Shown: positions 26,041-35,133, numbered from the stretch's first letter. The stretch is DNA of 64,000 nucleotides from Brevibacillus centrosporus (GCF_003710815.1 NZ_RHHP01000001.1:62001-126000), one strand, 5' to 3'. Notes: generated by a model not told the origin, from the sequence alone. Program-made: numbers and translations.

Positions 26041-26056
26041 TTAAACGATCGTTTAA
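26041..26056. promoter_or_regulatory. 16-bp perfect palindrome upstream of the pepP remnant
   Basis: TTAAACGATCGTTTAA, placed about 50 bases before the pepP start, as a TetR-type or LacI-type operator would be. No matching regulator gene is adjacent. Confidence 0.35.
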
Positions 26057-26067
26057 ATTCACATGAA

Positions 26068-26113
26068 AGAGCGTCAGTGCAGAACCGTAACGATGGTCCG
26101 AACTGACGCTTTA
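26068..26113 (-). terminator. Long hairpin at the end of the NUDIX gene
   Basis: AGCGTCAGT pairs with ACTGACGCT across a loop of about 24 bases; it overlaps the NUDIX stop. The T-tract is weak (CTCTTTC). Confidence 0.5.
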
Positions 26114-26665
26114 TGACAGAATCTCAGGATGCTGCGTGAGCACCCAGTGAAGGAGTCGGAGATGCGGGAAAGGCTGCAGTCTGCCGTTTAATGGAAGATC
26201 TACTCGCAGAAGCGCTTTGCCTCCTGCATCCAGATACTGTCCCAGCGTGATTTCCTTTGAGAGGATGGTGGAAATCTCCTCTGGACTCAGAAGGAGCAAC
26301 CCCTTTGTCTCATGAGCTGGGACGGGTTTGTCTTGCGATACTGCCAAGTAGATCGGTGTCATGTTGTGTCTGTTCAAATGTCTGCCAATCAAAATAGGGG
26401 CAACCCCCTCTTCCAGCCACGCGCCTTCAAACAAAGCTGGCGTGTCAGCCACTGCAGTCTCATACCAATAGGTTCTCGGCGGAGGAACTGGACTGACCTG
26501 CAAACTCGCTTCCTCATGAGCTTCACGCGCAGCGCATTGCCAACCTGTTTCCCTGCCTTCCCGATGGCCCCCCAGCCGGACGATGCCTAGTGCAGTTCCA
26601 GCTCGGTTCGGTCCGATTTGAAAAGGGAAGCGCCCTTGTACCCTGACATAAACACCAGCCGTCAC
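26111..26665 (-). CDS. NUDIX hydrolase
   Basis: The Nudix box is clear: G-HREGR-E-TGWQCAA-REAHEEASL fits Gx5Ex7REUxEExGU, the Mg-binding helix for cleaving nucleoside diphosphate derivatives. The start is uncertain. The frame is open to GTG 26869, but that region looks non-coding. I take the GTG at 26665 (VTAGVYVRVQG), which begins where Nudix folds normally begin. An in-frame ATA twelve bases after GGGGGAG is another oddity. The C-terminal 60 residues (LGQYLDAGGKALL) have no match I recognise. Substrate unknown. Confidence 0.7.
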   Translation of the reverse strand: MTAGVYVRVQGRFPFQIGPNRAGTALGIVRLGGHREGRETGWQCAAREAHEEASLQVSPVPPPRTYWYETAVADTPALFEGAWLEEGVAPILIGRHLNRHNMTPIYLAVSQDKPVPAHETKGLLLLSPEEISTILSKEITLGQYLDAGGKALLRVDLPLNGRLQPFPHLRLLHWVLTQHPEILS

Positions 26666-26941
26666 GATGACTTCATTCGTTATTTTGAAATCACTCTCCC
26701 CCTTTCTTCCATCAAGACCTCGTCCATCGTTACGCCCATGCCGACCTATTTGCTGCCGAATATTGTTTACATATTCGTTGCCGCTTTTTTGTATGACTGA
26801 AAAATCCGCTTTCCTGAAAATCAGGAGTTGACGCCCAGGTTCCCTTGGGAAATGCCACTGAATTTTCACAGATGAACGCCCAAGTAAATGGTAGTATTTG
26901 GATGAGAGGGTATCACTTCTTCAGACGGAAGGGTGGTTTCG

Positions 26942-27754
26942 ATGGCACAAGAAGGGTTTATTACCTGTCGCGGCGCTAAAATCTTTTACGAAATGGCGGG
27001 ATCTGGCGAAACGATCGTCTTTCTACACGGTTTTCCTTTGGATAGCCGTATGTGGGAGCCGCAGATGGCTGTACTCTCGAGCCAATACCAGGTTCTTCGT
27101 TTTGACATGAGAGGAATGGGGCAGTCTGCCAACCCAGGCGGTTCCTATACGCTTTACGAAGATCTGCACGATTTGCTGCTGCAATTGAACATCTCGCGCG
27201 CTTCACTTGTTGGCGCCTCATTTGGCAGTTATGCCAGCATTGAATTTGCATTAGCCTATCCGGAATTGGTCGATCGACTCATCCTATTGTGTCCAGGGGG
27301 CTTTGTTCCCCCTTCTGATGAATGGCAACAAAAGCTTCAGGTGATGCAGGAGCAGCTCCAGAAGGGAAATCTGGAGCAAGCGCTGGACATCACATTGCAT
27401 ATCACGCTGGATGGCTTCCATCAGCAAAGCGGGCGCGTCCAAAGCAGGCGCCAGTGGCTATCAGACATTTATCGAGATATTTACACCCGGCCAACCGTCA
27501 CAGGAATGCCGACCTGGCTGGAGCCTGATCCGAGAAGTCGTCTATCGGAAGTATCCGCCCCAACGCTTATCGTGTCAGGTGAGCTCGATCACGCAGACTT
27601 CCTCTTGACGGCAGAGAGCTTGGTCAATCAAATCCCTGATGTCCGTCAAATCTTTCTCAAAAATTCCGCTCACTTCCCGAATATCGACAGTCCGCAAGAA
27701 GTCAACGCGTTCATCCACAGCTTTTTAAACGGATCATTAGGGACCGCAAAATAA
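26942..27754 (+). CDS. Alpha/beta hydrolase
   Basis: 270-residue hydrolase. The oxyanion loop HGFPLDSRMW, nucleophile elbow G-A-S-F-G (LVGASFGSYAS), acid SGELDHADF and catalytic His SAHFPN complete the triad. It resembles 3-oxoadipate enol-lactonase-like or general esterase members; the substrate is not evident. ATG 26942 is chosen for GGAAGGGTGG upstream. A single-gene unit with a terminator behind it. Confidence 0.85.
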   Translation: MAQEGFITCRGAKIFYEMAGSGETIVFLHGFPLDSRMWEPQMAVLSSQYQVLRFDMRGMGQSANPGGSYTLYEDLHDLLLQLNISRASLVGASFGSYASIEFALAYPELVDRLILLCPGGFVPPSDEWQQKLQVMQEQLQKGNLEQALDITLHITLDGFHQQSGRVQSRRQWLSDIYRDIYTRPTVTGMPTWLEPDPRSRLSEVSAPTLIVSGELDHADFLLTAESLVNQIPDVRQIFLKNSAHFPNIDSPQEVNAFIHSFLNGSLGTAK

Positions 27755-27773
27755 TAATCATTTTCAAATGAAA

Positions 27774-27809
27774 GGGGCGACTCACCGGTCGTCCCCTGCT
27801 TCGTTTTTG
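27774..27809 (+). terminator. Terminator of the alpha/beta hydrolase gene
   Basis: GGGGCGAC and GTCGTCCCC form the stem, followed by TGCTTCGTTTTT. Confidence 0.7.
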
Positions 27810-27910
27810 CGGGATTGCCATCTCTCCACGCTCCCATATATCGGAAAATCACTGGCATCAGCATATCATATACGCCCGATACTACGAACCCTGAAGACTC
27901 GACAAGCAAA

Positions 27911-27946
27911 ACAAAAAACAGGAACGCCCCAAGCGCGCACCTGTTC
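27911..27946 (-). terminator. Terminator of the OYE gene
   Basis: GAACAGG pairs with CCTGTTT with an inner GCGC stem; TTTTTTGTTTTG follows on the minus strand. Confidence 0.65.
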
Positions 27947-27962
27947 TCTCATCCACCTCTTT

Positions 27963-29102
27963 TTACTGCTTGTCCGCTTCTTGAACCACAGGAAACCAGC
28001 CCGGAGAATGAACAATCATTTTCCACAGCGGATCTGGAATCACGAGGCGCTCCTGATCGTCCTTGGTTAGAGTCGTGACGATCTCCTCTTCTTTTCCCGC
28101 CTGGATCTTCTCGACCCAATCCGGCTCCACGATGAATGCTCTTCCAATGGCAATCAGCGGGATATTGGCTGTCAGTGCTTTCACTGCGTCGTCTGCCGTG
28201 TTGATGCCACCAACACCAATGACGGCTACCTTGTCACCAACACGCTCTTGGACAATTTCGATCCGAGACCGCGAATCATCCGTACCGCGGCGGGATACGC
28301 TCCAAAATTCATTAACGGACAGATGCAAATAATCAAGCCCTTTGTCAGCCAAAGCATCTACCAAAACAAATGTCTCCGCCATGGTAATCCCAGGTGTCTC
28401 TGGTTCTTCTGGCGAAAAGCGATAGCCTACCACAAACGGTTCCTTTGCATGCTCGGCGACCACTTTGTTGATTTCATCCACCACAGCAAGAGGGAATGAG
28501 AGTCGTTTCTCCACACTTCCGCCCCAACGGTCTTCGCGTTGATTGGAGTGAGGAGAGAAGAATTGCTGAACCAAATACCCGTTTGCACCGTGAATTTCCA
28601 CACCGTCGAAGCCTGCCACGATCGCTCTGCGTGTTGCTTCGCCAAACCCTTTGATAATGTCGATAATCTCTTCTTCCTCGAGAGCACGAGGGACGACAGC
28701 GCCTTTCCGTTCACTTGCTATTGCGCTCGCACTGACCGGCTCTCCATTTGGCACTTCAGACGCAGGGCTTAATCGACCCCCATGAAAAATTTGCAAAATT
28801 GCTTTCGCACCTTTTTCCTGAATCCTGGTTGCCAATCGTTTTAATCCAGGAATGAAGGAGTCATCATCTACAGAAAACTGTCTCGCGTATCCTTTTCCAT
28901 TTGGTGTCACATACGCGCACGCCGTAATCACCATCCCGGCGCCACCAGACCTTCTAACGTAATACTCGAGCTCTTCGTCCGAGACCGTTCCATCTTCATT
29001 CGAAGAAATATGCGTCATTGGAGCGAGGACAATTCGATTTTTCAGCGTAACTCCGCTGTTTAATGTGACATTTTCAAATAGTGGGGCAAATTGAGCTTTC
29101 AC
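27963..29102 (-). CDS. Old Yellow Enzyme-family NADH:flavin oxidoreductase
   Basis: 379-residue FMN barrel that reduces enones or similar electrophiles. FMN and substrate residues appear in LKNRIVLAPMTH, IEIHGANGYLVQQFFSP (the HGAN motif), YRFSPEEP and GVGGI...AIGRAFIVEPDWV. It lacks the C-terminal Fe-S/FAD domains of dienoyl-CoA reductases, so it is a simple OYE. GTG start with AGGAGG upstream. No obvious partner gene. Confidence 0.9.
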   Translation of the reverse strand: MKAQFAPLFENVTLNSGVTLKNRIVLAPMTHISSNEDGTVSDEELEYYVRRSGGAGMVITACAYVTPNGKGYARQFSVDDDSFIPGLKRLATRIQEKGAKAILQIFHGGRLSPASEVPNGEPVSASAIASERKGAVVPRALEEEEIIDIIKGFGEATRRAIVAGFDGVEIHGANGYLVQQFFSPHSNQREDRWGGSVEKRLSFPLAVVDEINKVVAEHAKEPFVVGYRFSPEEPETPGITMAETFVLVDALADKGLDYLHLSVNEFWSVSRRGTDDSRSRIEIVQERVGDKVAVIGVGGINTADDAVKALTANIPLIAIGRAFIVEPDWVEKIQAGKEEEIVTTLTKDDQERLVIPDPLWKMIVHSPGWFPVVQEADKQ

Positions 29103-29284
29103 GCGACTACCTCCTGTTGACTAGATAAGAAACAATTATATTGATTATAGTTACTTTCTTTTTTTCGGTCAACTTTCGTAGCATGAAAAGTACAGGCTTC
29201 ATCATTAGTTAACGTAACCCTTATTATGTCTCGTTCCTTCTGGATGTCGGCTATGCTACAATATATAGAAAGGAGTGTGCGCCC

Positions 29285-29509
29285 ATGAAATCTTCCAAAT
29301 CATTTTATTATACGGTCGACCAGTCGATGGTGGATGAATACAAAAAAATGCTCGATCTCATGAAAATACCGTATGTGATCGAAACTCCTGTCGCCCTTTT
29401 GGCAAATGGAGCGAATCAGTATTCGTTCGTCTTCCCAAACATGCCTGGAAAGCTGTATGCCATGGTCAGTAAACTATTCCAGGGAGATGCCCATCCTTAC
29501 CCCCAATAA
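29285..29509 (+). CDS. Small hypothetical protein (74 aa)
   Basis: GAAAGGAG precedes the ATG, and an extended -10 (TGCTACAAT near 29251) precedes that. The product (SFYYTVDQSMVDEYKKMLDLM... PNMPGKLYAMVSKLF) is a compact alpha/beta mini-protein. I recognise no family. It converges on the SRAP gene. Confidence 0.65.
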   Translation: MKSSKSFYYTVDQSMVDEYKKMLDLMKIPYVIETPVALLANGANQYSFVFPNMPGKLYAMVSKLFQGDAHPYPQ

Positions 29510-29526
29510 GGGCATTTCCCCGTTCG

Positions 29527-30210
29527 CTATTCTTCCTCATGAAGACGTACTTCCCGAATGCAGTCTAGATGATCATTCTTCACATTTCCAACCGCTTTGC
29601 TTACAGGGTAGGCCTGCATCCACTCTGCCTTGTAGGGTATGAGCATGGATTGTAGATGCTGGTGGTCGTGGTATTCGCGATCCAGCCAGATCGATTCGTC
29701 TTCTTCCCGCAGGATGACAGGCATACGCGGATGAATCGGCGCAACAACATCGTTTGGGGTTGTTGTAATGATCGTACAGGTATGTACTTTTTGTCCGTCC
29801 GGTTGCACCCACGTATCAAACAGCCCAGCAAATGCAAACGGCTGTTCATCTTTCCGCATGATCCGCATGGGCTGCTTTCCTTGCTTCGTTTCCTTCCACT
29901 CATAAAAACTGTCGGCAGGAATGATGCATCGTTTTCTGCTCAGCAGCTTTTGAAAGGACGGCTTCTCCTGCAGGCTCTCCGCTCTTGCATTGATCCATTG
30001 AAACCCCTTTTTGTCATCCTTCGCCCAAGAAGGGATCAATCCCCAGCGCAGCTCCCCCATCCGCCTCTTCCCTTTCTCTGCGATGATAGCCAGAACCTGC
30101 TGTCCCGGTGCGATATTGTAGCGCATGCGATACTCCAGGTTTTGCATGTCTACTTGAAAACGTCTGACCATATTCTCAGGCGCAATTACCAAGGTAAAGC
30201 GTCCACACAT
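29527..30210 (-). CDS. SRAP-domain protein (HMCES/YedK family)
   Basis: Binds abasic sites in single-stranded DNA through a thiazolidine link formed by the N-terminal Cys after Met removal. MCGRFTL at the start, NARAES, DSFYEWKET (catalytic Glu) and HPRMPVIL (catalytic His) are all there; 227 residues is normal. Preceded by AAAGGGGGG. Protects DNA during replication stress; no SOS box is visible upstream. Confidence 0.93.
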   Translation of the reverse strand: MCGRFTLVIAPENMVRRFQVDMQNLEYRMRYNIAPGQQVLAIIAEKGKRRMGELRWGLIPSWAKDDKKGFQWINARAESLQEKPSFQKLLSRKRCIIPADSFYEWKETKQGKQPMRIMRKDEQPFAFAGLFDTWVQPDGQKVHTCTIITTTPNDVVAPIHPRMPVILREEDESIWLDREYHDHQHLQSMLIPYKAEWMQAYPVSKAVGNVKNDHLDCIREVRLHEEE

Positions 30211-30309
30211 AATATTCCCCCCTTTCCGTTCGATTCAAAGAAAATAGAGTTGGAGACTGAGCTTGTTCATTATTATCATGCCCGGTTTCATTAGGTATCC
30301 TTGCCGTTC

Positions 30310-30447
30310 TCATTCTCGGGACCACTCAAACAATTGTGTGTCAAGGTGTTTAAGCACTTCTTCACTCACTGTTCCACACCAGTATTCACCAAATGATTCG
30401 CATGTCCTGCCTTTCGTTTCTCTAGTGACAGCGTTTCTGTGCCACAC
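30310..30447 (-). CDS. Possible small ORF (45 aa)
   Basis: Frame from GTG 30447 to TGA 30310 reads WHRNAVTRETKGRTCESFG and then EYWCGTVSEEVLKHLDTQLF, a protein-like composition with regular helix pattern. It has no clear ribosome site, so it may be a remnant. Otherwise the gap 30211-30592 holds only a terminator and an inverted repeat. Confidence 0.25.
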   Translation of the reverse strand: MWHRNAVTRETKGRTCESFGEYWCGTVSEEVLKHLDTQLFEWSRE

Positions 30448-30461
30448 GCATGATTTTAGGC

Positions 30462-30491
30462 AAAAAAAAGGACCCAGAAATGTTCTGGGTC
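30462..30491 (-). terminator. Terminator of the BASS transporter gene
   Basis: GACCCAGAA-CAT-TTCTGGGTC on the minus strand followed by CCTTTTTTTT. Confidence 0.8.
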
Positions 30492-30517
30492 AAAGATAGG
30501 AAGTGGAGAGAATGCAT

Positions 30518-30601
30518 GCTATGTAATATATACTAACATATTAACGATAGGTGTCAATGAGTTTTTTGATTTTTATGTTAGTTTTTCTGACATTACATAG
30601 C
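30518..30601. repeat. Nested inverted repeats spanning the transporter stop codon
   Basis: Outer arms GCTATGTAAT (30518-30527) and ATTACATAGC (30592-30601), inner arms ACTAACATA (30532-30540) and TATGTTAGT (30574-30582). All pairs are perfect and the outer right arm includes the TAA stop. It could fold into one long interrupted stem. Confidence 0.6.
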
Positions 30602-31579
30602 CTTTTGATTTGTCGCTTCCACTCGCTTCTCCGTGTGCTCTTTTTCAACAAGAGAGAGGAATTTCCCAAAGGTTGAAGCCAACGTCTGTTGAAACAGCAT
30701 GCCCAATACAACTGGCAGTGCGACCGGGGCAGGAAAATAAGCAATAGCCATAACGGCACCCGCACTTATGTTTCGCATCCCGGTATTGAAGGTCAATGTT
30801 ACAATGATGTCACGTTGCCATCCAAATGCTCTCGAAACCCACCACCCCATCAAGTAACCCAAGATGGCTAACAACAGAACGACAGCAGCCAAGCCGATTA
30901 ATTTTCCATCGATCTGCACCAGATAAGGTGACACGACAGACGCATTAATCGCAACGACAACACCCATTCCCAGCTTCGAAAACGGAGCGAGCTTAGGAGC
31001 CAACGTCTTTTTGATTTCACCACGCGTCAGCTGATTCAGGAGCATTCCCAATAGCGACGGGAACATAATCATCAAGAAAAGTCCTTGCATCATCGCACCT
31101 GCATCCATATCAACCTTGGCTCCGACCAGCAAAGCCATCCCCAAAGGTACAATCAATGGAGCCAGCATCGTATCCACCAAGATAATGGACAACGTCAGAG
31201 CAATATTCCCCATGTAGATAGAAGTCCATAAAAAGCTGGAGATCCCGGTAGGAATCACGGATGCCAATAGAAGCCCCGTCAAGACATGCACATCATCGGG
31301 ATAAAATAAGAGTGCAGCGCCCCAACCCACAAAAGGCATGATTGCATGCAAAAGGAGCAAATTAACAACAAGCGGAAGTGGTCGCGCAAGAACTCGAGCG
31401 AAATCTCCAAACCCCGACCCCAGACTCCCCGAAAAAGTCATGAACGCAAACACCCAGGGAGACAGAAAAGAGAAAGGCTGCAAATGACTTCCCGTCAGCA
31501 CGCCAATCACTACGCTGCAGGGTGTAAGCGCAGGCATGATTTTTTCCAGCAGTTTGTTTAGTTTGGCTAAATAGTCCAC
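30593..31579 (-). CDS. Bile acid:sodium symporter (BASS) family transporter
   Basis: 328-residue membrane protein with about ten helices: FMTFSGSLGSGFGDFARVL, ASVIPTGISSFLWTSIYMGN, then FNTGMRNISAGAVMAIAYFP. The two crossover motifs and the sodium-site polar residues match BASS proteins such as the pantoate transporter PanS. Substrate in this organism unknown. GTG start behind GGGAGTG. Stands alone with a terminator. Confidence 0.85.
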   Translation of the reverse strand: MDYLAKLNKLLEKIMPALTPCSVVIGVLTGSHLQPFSFLSPWVFAFMTFSGSLGSGFGDFARVLARPLPLVVNLLLLHAIMPFVGWGAALLFYPDDVHVLTGLLLASVIPTGISSFLWTSIYMGNIALTLSIILVDTMLAPLIVPLGMALLVGAKVDMDAGAMMQGLFLMIMFPSLLGMLLNQLTRGEIKKTLAPKLAPFSKLGMGVVVAINASVVSPYLVQIDGKLIGLAAVVLLLAILGYLMGWWVSRAFGWQRDIIVTLTFNTGMRNISAGAVMAIAYFPAPVALPVVLGMLFQQTLASTFGKFLSLVEKEHTEKRVEATNQKAM

Positions 31580-31762
31580 ATTCGTTTCACTCCCAGCACA
31601 TCCTTGTTACCTAGCAAACAAAGTTTTTCTAATGTGAGGTATGTTATCACGAACTTTCATTTTCAACAAGACTAAATGTCGTTTTTATCTGTTGCTACTG
31701 CTTGTAGTCTTGCATACATTCTCCAGCAGATGTATAAACTACGATGGGAAAGGAGGAGTTTG

Positions 31763-31975
31763 ATGAACGGGATGGATTGGGTAGAATTTATCCGAAAAAC
31801 CGAAGATAAGATGTTTCATCTCCACCGAGCCATTGACGGGATCTGTAATGAATCAGAATACAAAGAGTCCGTTGCCGCTTTGACCGAGGTAGTCAGAGAC
31901 TATCAGGTCCTGGTGGAAAAAGCGAAGGATGAATTGCGATCCGTAGATTTACGCCGTCACGACCATGAGCATTGA
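31763..31975 (+). CDS. Small hypothetical protein (70 aa)
   Basis: AAAGGAGGAG stands just upstream of ATG 31763. The product is a helical, charged protein (DWVEFIRKTEDKMFHLHRAI, VVRDYQVLVEKAKDELRS) with no family I know. It is followed by a terminator-like hairpin. Confidence 0.65.
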   Translation: MNGMDWVEFIRKTEDKMFHLHRAIDGICNESEYKESVAALTEVVRDYQVLVEKAKDELRSVDLRRHDHEH

Positions 31976-32012
31976 TCATTACCAACACACATACGGACAA
32001 GCCCACCAGATA

Positions 32013-32046
32013 GGGAGACTTCCAGCATCGGAGGTCTCCTCTTGTT
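32013..32046 (+). terminator. Terminator after the 70-aa gene
   Basis: GGAGACTTCC pairs with GGAGGTCTCC, followed by TCTTGTT. Confidence 0.55.
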
Positions 32047-32093
32047 ACGATAGAGAACCTTATCCTCTCATGACGTCCACTCGGAGCGCACAT

Positions 32094-32125
32094 AAAAAAC
32101 CCGAGCTGTGAGAGCCTCGGGTTTT
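32094..32125 (-). terminator. Terminator of the YebC gene
   Basis: ACCCGAG and CTCGGGT stem; TTTTTTATG follows on the minus strand. Confidence 0.8.
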
Positions 32126-32133
32126 AATCCTGA

Positions 32134-32853
32134 TTACTCGCCTAAATCTACGTTGTGGTACACTTGCTGAACGTCGTCCAAATCTTCCAACGCGTCGATC
32201 AACTTTTCGAATTGTGCAATGGCATCTTCTGGCAGCGTAATCTCATTCTGCGCCAGCATGGACAGCTCTGCTACTGTAAATTCCGATACACCTGCAGCTT
32301 TTAACGCTTCTTGTACAGCATGGAACTGATCCGGCTCGGCATAGACAATCACAGCGTTGTCTTCTTCGATAATGTCGCGAACATCTACATCCGCTTCCAT
32401 CAAAATTTCCAAGACTTCTTCCGCTGTTTTTCCTTCTAAACCAATAACGGCAGTAGCATCGAACATATAGGCAACAGAACCTGTTACACCCATATTTCCA
32501 CCGTTTTTGTTGAATGCAGCCCGCACTTCTGGGGCTGTACGGTTCACGTTGTTGGTGAGGGCGTCCACGATAATCATAGAGCCATTCGGTCCGAAGCCTT
32601 CATAACGCAGCTCGTCGTAAACCTCATCCGATCCACCTTTTGCTTTCTCAATCGCCCGGTCAATAATAGCTTTCGGTACGCTATATGTTTTGGCACGCTC
32701 AAGTACGACTTTTAATGCACGGTTCGATTCAGGATCAGGCTCGCCTTGCTTTGCAGCCACGTAGATCTCTTTTCCGAACTTTGCGTATACACGGCTGGTG
32801 CTAGCGTCTTTGGACGCCTTTTTTTCTTTAATATTGTTCCACTTACGACCCAT
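32134..32853 (-). CDS. YebC/PmpR-family regulator or ribosome-rescue factor
   Basis: 239 residues of the YebC family, YeeN/YrbC type: [17 protein letters not shown] at the start, [19 protein letters not shown]-like core (here LTNNVNRTA) and the three-domain length. Some members regulate transcription; recent work links YebC to relieving stalls at proline stretches. I start at 32853, the conserved family start, behind GAGAGTGGG; the open frame extends 19 codons further. Confidence 0.9.
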   Translation of the reverse strand: MGRKWNNIKEKKASKDASTSRVYAKFGKEIYVAAKQGEPDPESNRALKVVLERAKTYSVPKAIIDRAIEKAKGGSDEVYDELRYEGFGPNGSMIIVDALTNNVNRTAPEVRAAFNKNGGNMGVTGSVAYMFDATAVIGLEGKTAEEVLEILMEADVDVRDIIEEDNAVIVYAEPDQFHAVQEALKAAGVSEFTVAELSMLAQNEITLPEDAIAQFEKLIDALEDLDDVQQVYHNVDLGE

Positions 32854-33033
32854 TTTTCCCACTCTCTTTCGATAGCAAAGGATTTCTTTCCGTTCTACGT
32901 TCATCGACAAAAAGTGCGAATGATTTCCCGCACTCTTTCACAAGTCTATATTATAACTTATTTCTCTCTTTTTTATAAGGGTGATTCTTAAAAAAGAACA
33001 GTTGGGTTTGCTGCTTTCTTCCTTCTTAGGCTT

Positions 33034-33072
33034 GAAAAGAGAACCGCCATGAATGGTGCTCCATGGCGGTCC
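33034..33072 (-). terminator. Terminator of the YczE-like gene
   Basis: ACCGCCATG and CATGGCGGT stem, with TTCTCTTTTC on the minus side and ATTTTTT on the plus side. Confidence 0.75.
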
Positions 33073-33078
33073 GATTTT

Positions 33079-33732
33079 TTATTTGGCTAACTGACTTTCG
33101 CTCCTGACGCTATTCAGCTTTGCCATCACGCGTTCCCACATGGGGATAAAGCGTTTAATCAAAGGGCCAATCGATAGCGCAGTTACCAAAGTACCGATAG
33201 AAACAGGACCTCCCAGCAAAAAACCTAGCAAAGTCACGGTGCATTCAATCCCGATCCTGATCCGGCCGACATCCCAGCCGGTTCGGTCGTGCAGCGCTAG
33301 CATAAAGCTGTCCCGCGGTCCTGCCCCCAGCTGCGGTGAGATATACATTCCAGTCCCGAACGTGTAGATCAACAAGCCAGCCGCAAATAGAAAAATACGT
33401 TCACTGAGCGTTCCGCCGATCGGAATCCAATTCAGCCACATAAAAAGATCAATGAACAGCCCAAAGAAAAACATATTCAAAAACATTCCTACGCTAGGCT
33501 TTATTTTCCCAATCACATAAGAGGAGACGATGATCAACAAACCTACGATTTGCGACCACATCCCGATCGTTAAGCCAAACGTTTTCTGCAATCCAATATG
33601 AAGCGTATCCCATGGCGCTACTCCTAGATTAGCCTGGATCATCATCCCGATCCCAAAACCCATGATGGCCAATCCAAGCATAAATACCCCGTAGCGCACA
33701 ATCAACGGATGAAACATGCTCTTCCTACCCAC
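33079..33732 (-). CDS. YczE/YitT-type integral membrane protein
   Basis: 217 residues with five hydrophobic segments. It matches YczE-like proteins: GFGIGMMIQANLGVAPWDTLH, SVGMFLNMFFFGLFIDLF and LGAGPRDSFMLAL. Function unknown; in Bacillus the family is sometimes tied to antibiotic synthetase clusters or cation/vitamin uptake. GTG start at 33732 with GGAGGGCTGTAA; an ATG five codons in is an alternative. The 340 bases upstream hold a promoter for the opposite gene and a possible coding remnant. Confidence 0.8.
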   Translation of the reverse strand: MGRKSMFHPLIVRYGVFMLGLAIMGFGIGMMIQANLGVAPWDTLHIGLQKTFGLTIGMWSQIVGLLIIVSSYVIGKIKPSVGMFLNMFFFGLFIDLFMWLNWIPIGGTLSERIFLFAAGLLIYTFGTGMYISPQLGAGPRDSFMLALHDRTGWDVGRIRIGIECTVTLLGFLLGGPVSIGTLVTALSIGPLIKRFIPMWERVMAKLNSVRSESQLAK

Positions 33733-33958
33733 TTACAGCCCTCCCCAGAATCGTGTTATTCGTCTTGGATTCGAGCAATAGAGGGAGGGGCCAGCATCCA
33801 GCCGCGCAAATTTTCCAGCATCATCGCAAACTTCCTTTCCACCTTACCAGTATCCTTCTGATCTGGTTTGCAGCCAGCTCTATGATCCGCAAATCACCAG
33901 GTGTTTCCTGTATAGATGGCCCCAGGCATCGGCATATCTTTCAACCCTAAAATAATTA

Positions 33959-33987
33959 TTGACAAAATTTTTTCTTTGTGTTATGAT
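33959..33987 (+). promoter_or_regulatory. Sigma-A promoter of the YkgJ-like gene
   Basis: TTGACA (33959-33964), 17-base spacer, TATGAT (33982-33987); a near-consensus promoter. Confidence 0.8.
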
Positions 33988-34075
33988 TGAATATTTTTTT
34001 ATTTACAAACACCCCTGCAGCTTCCATAATGTTCATTGAGAAAACCTTATGAATCCTGAAAGGAGCTGGACAATC

Positions 34076-34420
34076 ATGGAGACACTACCTTGCCAGGGCT
34101 GCAAAGGACTTTGCTGTGGTCCTGTTCCCATAACCGAACATGAGCTGAAAAAGATACAGAAAAAGCTCAAAAGCATGCCGCGAAAAATCCGGGAGAGCTT
34201 GGAAAAGCAGCAACGCTTATTTGGAACCTGTATTTTTTATGACATCGATAAAGATCAGTGCGGAATACACGCAGCACGCCCAGAAATCTGTCGAGATTTT
34301 GGGTATTACACAGACCTCGTTTGTTTTCGAAAACCAGAATTGGCAATGAGATCTCGTACTTTGCGAAAAGAAAAGCCCATCGGACACTTGAGCATCGATT
34401 TTACCTGGAAGGACTTTTGA
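34076..34420 (+). CDS. YkgJ-family cysteine-cluster protein
   Basis: 114 residues with the CxxCxxxCC zinc/iron-sulfur signature near the N-terminus (LPCQGCKGLCC) and later Cys in CIFYD, QCGIH and EICRDFG. Such proteins are thought to hold a metal or Fe-S cluster; the role is unknown. AAAGGAGCTGG precedes ATG 34076, and a strong promoter lies about 90 bases upstream. Confidence 0.85.
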   Translation: METLPCQGCKGLCCGPVPITEHELKKIQKKLKSMPRKIRESLEKQQRLFGTCIFYDIDKDQCGIHAARPEICRDFGYYTDLVCFRKPELAMRSRTLRKEKPIGHLSIDFTWKDF

Positions 34421-34559
34421 CTGCCTCTGCTTCCTTCTCCATCCTACCATGTTCAACTGCGTTATACCTACAAAAATTTATGTAATCTTGGAATGTTTGC
34501 GAATCATCGGAATCTGCCTGGATAGGCTGCCGAAACGTAATCGACAGCCTTCCCTTGCA

Positions 34560-34946
34560 TCACTCTGTTATTTTATAGCGGTAGGCAGTTGATGCGGTTC
34601 CGCCTTTTTGATCACTTGCGGTCACGATGATGGTCACTTCTCCCGGTTTTTGAGCCATGACTTTCACACGGCTCCCTTCCACTTCCACTTTTGCGACGGC
34701 CTCACTCTGAGATAAGGCAGAATAAATGAGTTCATCTCCGTCCGCGTCCGAAAAAACCTCGCTGACATCGATTTTATACTCAACCCAAGGAGAGATCGTC
34801 TCTACATCCGGCATTTTTTCCGTGAGAGCTGGGGCATGGTTGACAGCTTCTGATCCTCCGCTTGATTCCGTTTCCGCCACATCCCCAAACATGAAAAAGC
34901 CCGACACGGCTGCCACCATCACTTTTGAAAGCATCCACATATTCAC
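34560..34946 (-). CDS. Secreted cadherin/Ig-like domain protein
   Basis: 128 residues: hydrophobic N-terminus (MLSKVMVAAVSGFFMF), then one cadherin-like repeat (VSEVFSDADGDELIYSA, then KPGEVTIIVTASDQKGGTAS), a form found in surface proteins that bind calcium or sugars. Short for the family, so it may be a single-domain secreted protein. I start at GTG 34946, nine bases after AGGAGTG. Confidence 0.6.
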   Translation of the reverse strand: MNMWMLSKVMVAAVSGFFMFGDVAETESSGGSEAVNHAPALTEKMPDVETISPWVEYKIDVSEVFSDADGDELIYSALSQSEAVAKVEVEGSRVKVMAQKPGEVTIIVTASDQKGGTASTAYRYKITE

Positions 34947-35133
34947 GCGAGAATCACTCCTATTCGGACAGTTCATTCGTTGTTTCCTAAGGATACCATA
35001 CTTCGAGGCTACTCCACATGGTGCGGATGGTTTTCCTGATATTTACACTGACTTGCCATTCGCGTACCCTAATCATGGGCGCATTCCTAATCGAGTGAGC
35101 CCTTGTAAAAAACTACAGGATCAAGCAATCCAC

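Noticed and set aside
33841-33900. TPP riboswitch suggested by CTGATCTGG near the YczE-like gene
   Set aside because: The rest of the thi-box (CTGAGA and the ACC...GGATAATGCC core) is absent on either strand.
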